In this document: piece after piece, positions 1-7,976 of the stretch
Layout: each line of letters opens with the position of its first letter
Position numbering within the stretch: position 1 is the first letter of the stretch
Source: Desulfobacterales bacterium GWB2_56_26
GTDB lineage: Bacteria > Desulfobacterota > Desulfobulbia > Desulfobulbales > Desulfocapsaceae
Length of the DNA: 35,517 nt
Direction of reading: 5' to 3'
Assembly: GCA_001799365.1 (NCBI GenBank)
Contig: MGTI01000013.1
Location: 13,479 to 48,995 of the forward strand
Notes under the pieces: generated by a model
What the model saw: the letters and a program-made list of their open reading frames with translations, nothing else
Told to the model about the DNA's origin: nothing
Database searches by the model: none
Made by a program: the position numbers and the translations under genes

Positions 1-2
1 TC

Positions 3-236
3 GGCAACCGCCCGCGCTATAAGGGAACGGTCGAGAAATGCACTTTCTGCGTGCAACGGACGAGAGCCGGCAAGTATCCGGCCTGTGTGGAGGCATGCCC
101 GGTCGGGGCGAGAAAGTTCGGCAACATTCTCGACCCGGACAGCGAGATCCGCTACCTCATCGACAACAAACGGGTTTTCCGGCTCAAGGAAGATTTGAAT
201 ACTGAGCCGAAATTCTTCTATTTCTACGCCACCTAA
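3..236 (+). CDS. 4Fe-4S electron-transfer subunit, DsrO/PsrB-like (3' part only)
   Basis: The reading frame is open from the left edge, so the true start lies outside the window; only about 77 C-terminal residues are seen. They contain KCTFC and PACVEACPVGAR, the last cluster-binding block of the four-cluster DmsB/PsrB/DsrO ferredoxin family, followed by a hydrophilic tail ending KFFYFYAT. In this family the subunit passes electrons between a membrane NrfD-type quinone protein and a periplasmic catalytic subunit. The DsrP-like membrane gene begins 22 bp downstream, which supports an electron-transfer pair. All visible cluster ligands are ordinary cysteines, unlike the second Fe-S subunit of this operon at 4502-5128. 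The family is secure; the exact subfamily is not, because the N-terminal half is missing. Confidence 0.9.
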   Translation, partial: GNRPRYKGTVEKCTFCVQRTRAGKYPACVEACPVGARKFGNILDPDSEIRYLIDNKRVFRLKEDLNTEPKFFYFYAT

Positions 237-257
237 CACAGAAAGAGGAAAGCAGCC

Positions 258-1502
258 ATGAGTTCGGTTTTATACAGGGCGTTTCAAGGAATCATGCAAG
301 GTGATCGCAAGTACTGGACGTGGGTCGGTTTTCTGCTGGTCATCATCCTGGTCGGTTTCGGCGCATATATCAATCAGGCGAGCCGGGGCCTGATAGTCAC
401 CTCCATGCGGGACCAGGTCTCCTGGGGGTTCTATATCGCCAACTTTACCTATCTGGTGGGGGTGGCGGCCGCGGCCGTGCTGCTGGTTATTCCTGCCTAT
501 CTCTACAACTTCAAGCCGATCAAGGAAATAGTCTTATTTGGCGAACTTCTGGCCATCACCGCCGTGGCCATGTGCATCTTCTTCGTGGTCATCGACATGG
601 GGCAGCCGCTTCGGGTCTGGCACATGCTTCCGTTGCTGGGAACCATGAATTTTCCGGATTCGCTGCTGGTGTGGGATGTATTTGTGCTCAACTCCTACCT
701 GGTGGTGAACCTGCTGCTGGTGATATACGCCCTCTCACGCCTTGCTGCCGGCAAGGAATACAAGCTGGGTCGGATCATGCCGCTCATCCTGCTCTCGATT
801 CCCATGGCCGTCAGCATTCATACAGTCACTGCCTTTCTCTACAACGGCCTTTCGGCCAGACCCTTCTGGAATGCCTCGATACTGGCGCCTCGTTTTCTCG
901 CCTCGGCGTTTTGCTCAGGTCCGGCCATCATGCTGCTTCTGCTCCAACTCATTCGCAGGTTTACCAAAGTGGAGATAGATAACCGGGCACTGTTCAAGAT
1001 CGCGGAACTTATTGCCTATGCGATGGCAATCAATCTCTTCCTGTTGGGAGCCGAAGTCTTCAAGGAATTTTACTCGGGCAGTGTCCATGTGGCCCCCCTC
1101 GAATATCTCTATCTCGGGCTCCACGGCAAGAGCATGCTCACTCCCTGGATGTGGCTTGCCCTGGGTTTCAATGTCAGCGCCTTCTGCATCTTTCTGATTC
1201 CACGCTGGCGCCAGAACATTGTCCTGCTCAATTGCGGGGCGGTCCTGATCGTTATCGGCGTCTATATCGAAAAAGGGTTGGGCTTGGTCGTCCCTGGATT
1301 TGTCCCGGATGTTCTCGGAGAAATCTATGAGTATTGGCCTTCTGCAACCGAAATTATGATCACTGCGGGGATCTGGGCTATGGGGGCACTGCTCTACACC
1401 GTAGCGATCAAGTTCGCAGTGCCTATTTACACAGGGGAGTTTTTAAACAAGCTCCCGGGGCAACGGCCCGCACAGGTAACAACCACCAAGGAGGAAGCTT
1501 AA
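258..1502 (+). CDS. NrfD/DsrP-family membrane quinone oxidoreductase subunit
   Basis: This 414-residue polytopic protein has about ten hydrophobic segments. Segments such as QVSWGFYIANFTYLVGVAAA and SIHTVTAFLYNGL are very like DsrP of the DsrMKJOP complex and other NrfD/PsrC proteins. The family exchanges electrons with menaquinone in the membrane, here presumably through the Fe-S subunits to the molybdopterin subunit. The ATG has an AGAGGAA ribosome site. Its TAA stop overlaps the ATG of the catalytic subunit by one base (TAATG), indicating translational coupling. It could belong to a DsrP-like, polysulfide reductase or tetrathionate reductase complex; the fold is certain, the substrate system is inferred. 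Confidence 0.9.
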   Translation: MSSVLYRAFQGIMQGDRKYWTWVGFLLVIILVGFGAYINQASRGLIVTSMRDQVSWGFYIANFTYLVGVAAAAVLLVIPAYLYNFKPIKEIVLFGELLAITAVAMCIFFVVIDMGQPLRVWHMLPLLGTMNFPDSLLVWDVFVLNSYLVVNLLLVIYALSRLAAGKEYKLGRIMPLILLSIPMAVSIHTVTAFLYNGLSARPFWNASILAPRFLASAFCSGPAIMLLLLQLIRRFTKVEIDNRALFKIAELIAYAMAINLFLLGAEVFKEFYSGSVHVAPLEYLYLGLHGKSMLTPWMWLALGFNVSAFCIFLIPRWRQNIVLLNCGAVLIVIGVYIEKGLGLVVPGFVPDVLGEIYEYWPSATEIMITAGIWAMGALLYTVAIKFAVPIYTGEFLNKLPGQRPAQVTTTKEEA

Positions 1503-4489
1503 TGAACACGTTAATGAAGAGGCGAACATTTCTCAAAATGTCCGCCGCTGCGCTTGCAGCCACGGCTGTTGCCGGCAGTTTCAAAAATGCCGATGCCGAG
1601 GAATGGAAGGACCAGATCGGCAAATCCGGTTCTCAGCCCAACCCGGGCGATGAAGAGGCAAAAATTGTCCGCAGCGTGTGCCTGATGTGCCACGGTGGCT
1701 GCGGTATCCAGGCCAAGGTGGTTAATGGCGAACTTGTACGGCTCACCGGCAACCCATATCACCCGAATACCTACGACTACATCGCCAAAAACGAGATAGC
1801 GGAGGAATCCGATCTCGATGCCGGTCCCAACGGCAAGGACGTAGGGTCTCTCTGTCCTAAAGGACAATCGGGCATTTTCGCCCTGTACAGCCCCTTCAGA
1901 CTGCAACATCCCATGAAACGGGTGGGACCGCGGGGCTCCGGGAAATGGAAGGTCATATCCTGGGAACAGGCGATCAAGGAAATCAGCCAGGGCGGCAAGC
2001 TCTTTCAGGATGTTCCGGGAGAGGAAAGTCGAGAGGTGGAAGGGTTGAGTCAGATTCTCAACAACGATCAGCCCATCGGAGCGGAAGATTCCGCTTTCAT
2101 GGACGAAGCCCCTATGGAAGGTTGGGGGCCGAAACGAAACCAGTTCGTCTGGGCCCATGGCCGTAATGAACAGACGCCCCTGACCCCGCGGTTTGTGCTG
2201 AATGCGGCCGGGGTGCCGCATATGCTCAACCACTGAAGCCGCTGCGCCGGCACCTTCTACAGTGTTGTAGAGGCAACTTTGAATTTACCGCCCTATGAAA
2301 TAGGGAATTACTGCGATTACGAACATTGCGATTACCTCATCAGCGTGGGTTCCAATATTACCCAGGCGGATTACCCCATGCAGACCAGGACCCGTTACCT
2401 GCAGAAGTTTGCCAAACGAACCGGTCCCGATGCGAAAAAATTTAAACATGTCGTGGTTGATCCCCGCTTTTCCAATGCCGCGGCCAAGGCTACGCACAAC
2501 GGCGTAGGTGAGTGGGTACCGCTGAAACCGGCATCGGATGGCTATTTCCTCCTGGGGATGATCCAGTGGATACTGGCTAATAACCGCTTCAAGAAGGAAT
2601 ACCTCACCATTCCCAACGAACTGGTGGCCAAGGAAAAAGGGTATAGAACCTGGACCGACATGACCTACCTGGTCGGAATCACGGAGCCCAGGACATTTTT
2701 GAGCGGCAAAAATGCCGGGCTTGGCCAGAGTGACTATGTGGTTCTAGTCAACGGCAAACCCACCATGTTTCAGGAAGCCACGGGCAAAGCCGACCTTGAC
2801 GCGAGCATAACGATCAAGGGGGTGGAATATAAGACGGTTTTCCGGTTGCTCAAAGAAAGAGCCGCCGAGAAAAGCCTGGCGGAATGCGAGGCCGTCTGCG
2901 ATATCCCCGCCGGCACGATCGCCCGCCTTGCGGGAGAGTTCACCAGTGCCAAGCGTCCGGTCATCGAGATGTTTCGTGGCCCGGTACAGCAGACGAACGG
3001 ATGGTACAACGGCCAGGCGCTCTGCATTCTCAACATCCTGGTCGATAACATCGACCGAAAAGGCGGGTACATCTCCGGACACGCCGCGTACAAAGGTGAT
3101 GTCAAGGCTGAGAATGGCCGCAAGCCCGCCGGCATTCGGGTCGATACGGCCAAGGCTATCTACAACGGCAAAAAGCCCGTTTCCACCAGGCCATGGTACT
3201 CCGCGTACAGCACCATGCGCGGCGTCACCCCCAATTTCTTCTCCAATGTCAGAATGGGGTATCCCTATCGCATCAAGGCCTACCTCAACTATTACAACGA
3301 TCCGGCCTATACCATGCCCTACAACCAGGAGACCATCGAGGCCCTGCTCGATCTGAAGGCAATGCCCCTGACGTTCTCCATCGATGCCTATATGGGAGAA
3401 ACCACGTCTCTGTGCGACTACGTTCTGCCGGACACGGAATATCTTGAGAGGATCGGCGGCTTCAAGACCTATCCGCCGGTGAAGACCCAGGTCTGGGGTG
3501 TCAGACAGCCGGTGGTGGGCACCATAGATCCGGTCACCCATGATTACAAACCCATAAGGCCCGACAACAGGACCGGCGACGATATCCTGATCATGCTCGC
3601 CAAGGAGTGCGGCCTGCCGACATTCGGCAAGGATGGTGGCGGCAAGGGCGTGGATCTCAACAACTCTTGGCAGTTCTGGGACGAGTATTACAAACACAAG
3701 GATTTTGGCGATGGCCTCGATCCAGAAAAACCTTTAGTCAAGATGGGCGGGAAATTCCAGAATCCCTCGCCGCAGAATCAGTACGAGAGCTGGCCCTCAG
3801 GTGACTACACCATCTTCCACGGCGGCCGAAAGGTGAGGATGTTGATGACCTACCAGGAAAAGGTAGCCACCTATAAAAATTCCATGACCGGCAAGTACAT
3901 GGATGGTCTGCCTCTCTATCGCACCATAGTCGATTGCCTGGAACAGCCTCTCGATCCGGCCATATACCAGGAGTACCCGTTCCAGCTCCACACCTGGAAG
4001 GAGACGTTCCATACCCAGTCGCGGACCATGAACAATCTGTGGCTGGCTTCGATCAAGCCGCAGAACTACGCCGAGATAAATCCGGCCGACGCCGAGCGTC
4101 TGAACGTGAAGACCGGTGATTGGGTCAAGGTGAAATCGCCTTCCAGCGAGATGATCGAATCCGATCAATACCAGAACTATCGAAAGAATATTTCCCATTA
4201 CTATCCGAATTACCTGGGGAAAGGCTGGTTCAAGTTTCAGATACAGGTGACCAGCAGGATCCGTCCCGGCTTGTTTTCCGTCAGTCAATCCTACGGCCGT
4301 TTTGGTGCGGGAGCCCGAAAGTGGTACATGGGCGATAAGGAGCAGCCCAATGATCAGAGGGTTGCGGCAGGTTTCCACATTAACCCGCTCTACATGACAG
4401 ACCCGGTTCTCAAGAACAGGGTTCTGATCGATCCGGTCGGCGGTGCGACCCAGAGCTATGGAACTCCCCTTCGGGTGGAAAGGATTTAG
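1502..4489 (+). CDS. selenocysteine-containing Tat-exported molybdopterin oxidoreductase (polysulfide/thiosulfate/tetrathionate reductase-like)
   Basis: A 995-residue catalytic subunit read through an in-frame TGA at 2234-2236 (Sec245). The start follows an AAGGAGG site. The N-terminus has a Tat signal (RRTFLKMSAAA). A [4Fe-4S] motif, CLMCHGGCG then LCPKGQ, lies near residues 60-120. The Sec falls in MLNH-Sec-SRCAGTFYS, the region of the Mo-ligand Cys/Sec in DMSO-reductase-family enzymes. Downstream are typical segments such as VVVDPRFSNAA, LPDTEYLER near residue 645, and a C-terminal cofactor-binding domain. A stop at 2234 would leave a useless 244-residue fragment, and the remainder has no convincing start (only a TTG at 2279). 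A stem-loop follows the TGA. It is co-transcribed with membrane and Fe-S partners and a TorD chaperone. The exact substrate (sulfur compound, or possibly an oxyanion) is not readable from sequence. Confidence 0.88.
2234..2273 (+). promoter_or_regulatory. Sec TGA and SECIS-like hairpin of the molybdopterin subunit
   Basis: TGA (2234-2236) is followed 17 nt later by a 7-bp stem, CTTCTAC (2254-2260) with GTAGAGG (2267-2273), including one G-U pair. The loop is AGTGTT, with G at its second position, as in bacterial SelB-binding hairpins. Its distance from the TGA matches the classical E. coli arrangement. Confidence 0.75.
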
Positions 4490-4501
4490 GAGGAATGGAT
4501 T

Positions 4502-5128
4502 ATGTCTGAACGCGAAACATTCATGCCGGATGAAGTTTTGGCCGCCAGTCTGGCCAAAAAAGGACCGAAGCAGTACACCCTCTGGGTCGACCTTGAATAC
4601 TGCGTGGGTTGCCACGCCTGTACCATGGCCTGCAAGGCGGAAAACAATACACCCCTGGGAGTGGATTACAACCGAGTGACCGAGGTGGAAATCGGTGAGT
4701 TCAAGGATCCCCAAAAAAGTCCGGATGTGAGGGTCTACTTTATTCCAATGCCCTGCATGCACTGAGGCAAGCCTGCCTGTAAGGCAGCTTGCCCGGTCGG
4801 GGCAATCACCAAGAGAGAGGAAGACGGGATCGTTCTCATCAACAAGGACAAGTGCATCGGGTGCCGCTACTGCGCCTGGGCCTGTCCCTATGGCCATCCG
4901 CAATTCAACGCCGAGGCCAAGGTTACGGAAAAGTGCATCCTGTGCGTACACAGGCTGGAAAAAGGGCTGCGCCCTGCCTGCGTTGACGCATGCATCGCCC
5001 GTACCAGATTTTTCGGCGAGATGGATGATATGGTGAAATTGATAAGAAAGAAACGATCGACCAGGGTTTCTCTCGGTTTCATCGGCGGAGAAACCACAAC
5101 CGATCCGTCTGTGATCTATACCAGGTAA
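4502..5128 (+). CDS. four-cluster ferredoxin subunit with selenocysteine at a cluster-ligand position
   Basis: A 208-residue protein read through TGA at 4763-4765 (Sec88). Four cluster motifs are visible in order: YCVGCHACTMACK (about 34-45), PCMH-Sec-GKPACKAACP (85-98), KCIGCRYCAWACP, and KCILC with ACVDAC. The standard second motif is CxxC-x4-CxxxCP, so Sec occupies the second ligand. A stop there would remove three of the four cluster blocks; the rest of the family sequence continues perfectly in frame. The ATG has an AGGAGG site overlapping the stop of the molybdopterin gene. The protein is the electron-transfer partner of that subunit (DmsB/TtrB/PsrB type). There is no obvious Tat signal, as is usual for subunits exported with their partner. 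A selenolate-ligated cluster is inference. Confidence 0.88.
4763..4793 (+). promoter_or_regulatory. Sec TGA and SECIS-like hairpin of the Fe-S subunit
   Basis: Directly after the TGA lies an 11-bp stem, GGCAAGCCTGCC (4766-4777) with GGCAGCTTGCC (4783-4793), with one bulged C and a TGTAA loop carrying G at its second position. The stem begins with no spacer after the TGA, tighter than the classical layout, so part of it would have to melt as the ribosome arrives. Confidence 0.65.
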
Positions 5129-5150
5129 TTCAGGAATAGATCCTGCTCCA

Positions 5151-5188
5151 GAGCGGTCCCTTCCGGGATTGGGGGGCCGCTCTTTTTT
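5151..5188 (+). terminator. rho-independent terminator after the Fe-S subunit gene
   Basis: GAGCGGTCCC (5151-5160) pairs with GGGGCCGCTC (5173-5182), giving ten pairs with one G-U, followed by six T. It lies 22 bp past the stop of the Fe-S subunit gene and just before the polyferredoxin gene. It may end or attenuate transcription so that the enzyme subunits are made in excess over downstream genes. Confidence 0.85.
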
Positions 5189-5207
5189 AACCAGAGGAGT
5201 TTTGTGT

Positions 5208-6380
5208 ATGTCGATTGCCGAAAGAATAACTGCGGCAGTGCTCGAGCGAACCGTAAACATCCGGCAGGCGCTGTGCACGCGCTTTCTCACCCCGAAGAGC
5301 GACTGTACCTTCTGTAGCGATTCGTGTCCGGCGGGAGCGATAACATGTGGGGACTCCGGTGTCGAAATCGGACCGTCCTGCCTGAACTGCGGAGTCTGTC
5401 ACGCGGCGTGTCCCACCGGCGCCCTGGGCCTCTCGCAACACGATGACGCCTCGATATTCGAAGACATTGAGCTGCCGGAAGGCCGGGAGAAATTTGTCAT
5501 CTCATGCCTTCGAGGAGAGGGAGACGCCGATCTGCAGGTGAGTTGTCTCGGGCGGCTTACCGAACTTCTCTTGCTGCAACCGCTGCACCTGAGCCGTAGT
5601 GTCCAACTGGAAATCATCCAGCCGGCCTGTGATGAATGTCCAATGAAGAGGGCAATGGCTCGTTTTGAACATCTATTGATCCGCGCCGGGCATCTATTCA
5701 CCTTGGCCGGGGCGGAACAGTTGACCATTTCTGTCCGCAGGATCCCCCTGCAGCCTCCTACTCGAAAATACGCAACTCGGGAAAACGGTTCCCGCCGCGA
5801 ATTCCTGCACGCCATAGGGAAAAAAACAACGGATGTTATGGCTGCGGCTCTGCCTCAGACAGAACAGCAGGCAACCCCTCCGGTACCGGCTCATCGGGAG
5901 GGAAAAACCACGAGCCATAAACGCATCAAGCTCCTGGCATCATTACGAACGCTCACGGAAAAAAGCCTCAACCAGCCACTCTTCATTCCCGCCGCTGAAG
6001 CACTATTTGCGGAGATCTCCATCAATTCCCGCTGTACGGCATGTGGTGTCTGTGCCGCCATCTGTCCGACCGGCGCCCTGAAAATGAACAAGGATCAGGA
6101 GACTGTCAGCATTCATTTTCATGCAGGAACGTGCGCGGGTTGCGGCATCTGTGCCGCCGTCTGCCGCTTATCCGCCATCGAGCGGGGCGAAACGGTTCTG
6201 CTTGAGAGACTGCTGGCTGAAAGCGAGGTCCAGGTGTTTACCGCGACCCGCCGGGAGTGCCGTGTCTGCCGTCTCGATTTTACCGGTCAGGGTGTCGACG
6301 GGATTTGCCCCCTCTGCGTACACCGGGCCCAGCGGAGGCAGGCTGCTTTACATAATCTTTTACAAACCAGAGAGCTTTGA
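5208..6380 (+). CDS. polyferredoxin-like multi-cluster 4Fe-4S protein
   Basis: A 390-residue protein with no signal peptide, probably cytoplasmic. Cysteine blocks come in pairs: CTFCSDSCPAGAITC and CLNCGVCHAACPTGAL near the N-terminus, then CTACGVCAAICPTGAL and CAGCGICAAVCRLSAI near residues 280-320. CDECPMKRA lies in between, and a C-terminal CRVC...CPLC pair resembles a zinc-ribbon or rubredoxin knuckle. It therefore binds at least three or four [4Fe-4S] clusters. The ATG at 5208 is chosen for its AGAGGAG site. It sits between the catalytic complex and its chaperone, suggesting a role in electron delivery or enzyme maturation; that role is inference. Confidence 0.85.
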   Translation: MSIAERITAAVLERTVNIRQALCTRFLTPKSDCTFCSDSCPAGAITCGDSGVEIGPSCLNCGVCHAACPTGALGLSQHDDASIFEDIELPEGREKFVISCLRGEGDADLQVSCLGRLTELLLLQPLHLSRSVQLEIIQPACDECPMKRAMARFEHLLIRAGHLFTLAGAEQLTISVRRIPLQPPTRKYATRENGSRREFLHAIGKKTTDVMAAALPQTEQQATPPVPAHREGKTTSHKRIKLLASLRTLTEKSLNQPLFIPAAEALFAEISINSRCTACGVCAAICPTGALKMNKDQETVSIHFHAGTCAGCGICAAVCRLSAIERGETVLLERLLAESEVQVFTATRRECRVCRLDFTGQGVDGICPLCVHRAQRRQAALHNLLQTREL

Positions 6381-6387
6381 AAGAACT

Positions 6388-7077
6388 ATGAATACTTATC
6401 ACACATCGTTTGGTGAACGCCGGGACATGTACCACTTCCTTTCCGGCCTTTATCTTGGGCCGCCGACTCCGTCAATGCTGGCTCTGATCAAGGAAAAAGG
6501 CCCGGCTGCATTTTTCCCTGTCGATGAGGAATCATCCCCATGGGTGAATGAAATGGAAAAATTTCGACACGAACTCATGGCAATGGCCGACCCCGCCTCG
6601 GAGATGGAGGCGGAACATACCTCTCTTTTTGTTTTGCCTTCAGGTGTCCTGCCGCACGAGGCCGTCTATCTCGATGAAAAAAAACGGCTGGGGGGAAAGA
6701 TCACCATGGCGGTTGCCGGATTTTACAGGGATGCGGCTATTGAAATAAGCGACGCATGTATCGAAATGCCCGACCATCTCGGCATGGAGCTCGAGTTCAT
6801 GGCGCGCCTGTGCGGACTGGCGGAAACGTTTCTGCAGGGAAACGATCAAATCTCGCTCCATCTTTGCCTGAAATTGCAGCAGGATTTCATGAGCCGGCAT
6901 CTTGGTCTCTGGGCGCCCCAGTGCTGCAATGAAATATTACGTCAAGCGACACACGGCCTATACCGTGCGGCAGCAATGATCACCCTGTCATTTCTTGCCG
7001 CCGAAAAGGAATACCTTCAAGAGTGCCTCGAACAGACAGGCAAGGAGAATTGGCTATGGGAAAGTTCAACAGTTTGA
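6388..7077 (+). CDS. TorD/DmsD-family molybdoenzyme maturation chaperone
   Basis: A 229-residue, mostly helical cytoplasmic protein. It carries TorD-family features: MYHFLSGLYLGPP at the N-terminus, E-x-x-S-L-F then LPHEAVYLDEK in the middle, and MPDHLGMELEFMARL near residue 130. The family binds the Tat signal of a partner molybdoenzyme and holds it until cofactor insertion. The obvious client is the Tat-exported molybdopterin protein at 1502-4489. It starts 7 bp after the polyferredoxin stop, and its 3' end overlaps the cytochrome gene by 22 bp. Family assignment is firm; the client is inferred from position. Confidence 0.88.
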   Translation: MNTYHTSFGERRDMYHFLSGLYLGPPTPSMLALIKEKGPAAFFPVDEESSPWVNEMEKFRHELMAMADPASEMEAEHTSLFVLPSGVLPHEAVYLDEKKRLGGKITMAVAGFYRDAAIEISDACIEMPDHLGMELEFMARLCGLAETFLQGNDQISLHLCLKLQQDFMSRHLGLWAPQCCNEILRQATHGLYRAAAMITLSFLAAEKEYLQECLEQTGKENWLWESSTV

Positions 7078-7973
7078 TCGGCGCATTGTCTCTGTTGTTC
7101 GTTGCCGGCTTATGCCTTCCGCTACGGGCGGAAGAGACGGATCCCGGTGAAAGGCCGGGGAAGCTTTATCCCGATCCTCACAGCGTTCATTTGAGTGTAA
7201 TGGATCAGAACGTCCCAGAACTTAACCGGGATGATGTCGTGGATTGGGCGGCTCTCATCCGTGAGATGCAGAAGGTATCGCCGGATGTATCTCTCAGCCC
7301 CGAGATCAAAATGCTGCTCGACGTGGTCACTCCCGCTGCGATGAGCGAGAGCGACCAGGACGCCTTCATCAATGAACTGAATACCATCCTCAGGTTCTGG
7401 GCCGAAGCCGAGAGAAGTAAGGAAACAGTGCAGGATGATCTGGGTCTCAGATGGCGGCTCCGGGCCCGGCTGATCGGCTATTTGCCGAGCCTTGCGCCAA
7501 GACAGGCCGGTTCCGAATTGCCGGCGATGACCTGCCTCACATGTCATAGCGGCGAAGAACTGCAGGCCGGAACGTATCTAAAGAGGCAGCGCCTGGCCCC
7601 TCTCAACACGGAAACCGTTCTCGACTGTGTCGCCAAGGCGCTGGCGGAAGGCAGGAGGTTGGAGGAATGCGAGAAACTTGCCGAAACACCGACGCAGACG
7701 GAAATCGAGCCCTATGGGGGATCGGGCAATTATATCCAACGAAAGAAAAACGATACCGACATCAGCTTCCACGTCGGGATTCAGCCTGAGAATCCGTATA
7801 CATTCAAGCCGCTGTTGAAGAATCTTTTATGTGTCGAATGCCACAGTGTCGGCAGAAAAATCAATGAAATCAAAAAGAAAGACGGCACAGTGAAAAAGGT
7901 CCCTCTTTTTTACGGGCTTGGGGCGGGAGTCGCCGACTCGGCGCAAGAGGCCACCCATTTGGGGGAGAATTAA
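7056..7973 (+). CDS. periplasmic cytochrome c-like protein with two CxxCH motifs
   Basis: A 305-residue protein with a signal peptide (hydrophobic residues about 5-22, ending LRAEE). Two haem-attachment motifs are present: CLTCHS near residue 165 and CVECHS near residue 262. The ATG at 7056 is chosen because it has an AAGGAG site and gives a clean signal peptide. No wider family was recognised. Between the chaperone and an outer-membrane barrel, it could carry electrons across the periplasm to or from the molybdoenzyme. Low-complexity KINEIKKKDGTVKK follows the second haem motif. Haem binding follows from the motifs; the partner is inference. Confidence 0.78.
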   Translation: MGKFNSLIGALSLLFVAGLCLPLRAEETDPGERPGKLYPDPHSVHLSVMDQNVPELNRDDVVDWAALIREMQKVSPDVSLSPEIKMLLDVVTPAAMSESDQDAFINELNTILRFWAEAERSKETVQDDLGLRWRLRARLIGYLPSLAPRQAGSELPAMTCLTCHSGEELQAGTYLKRQRLAPLNTETVLDCVAKALAEGRRLEECEKLAETPTQTEIEPYGGSGNYIQRKKNDTDISFHVGIQPENPYTFKPLLKNLLCVECHSVGRKINEIKKKDGTVKKVPLFYGLGAGVADSAQEATHLGEN

Positions 7974-7976
7974 GTT

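Noticed and set aside
2234-2281. Frameshift, pseudogene or a second gene starting at TTG 2279 in the molybdopterin gene
   Set aside because: The frame is unchanged across the TGA, the intervening 15 codons fit the family, and a hairpin follows. The TTG has no ribosome site.
3797-5290. 497-residue open frame on the minus strand
   Set aside because: It lies antisense to the molybdopterin and Fe-S genes and shows no family features. It only exists because the sense TGA codon does not interrupt it.
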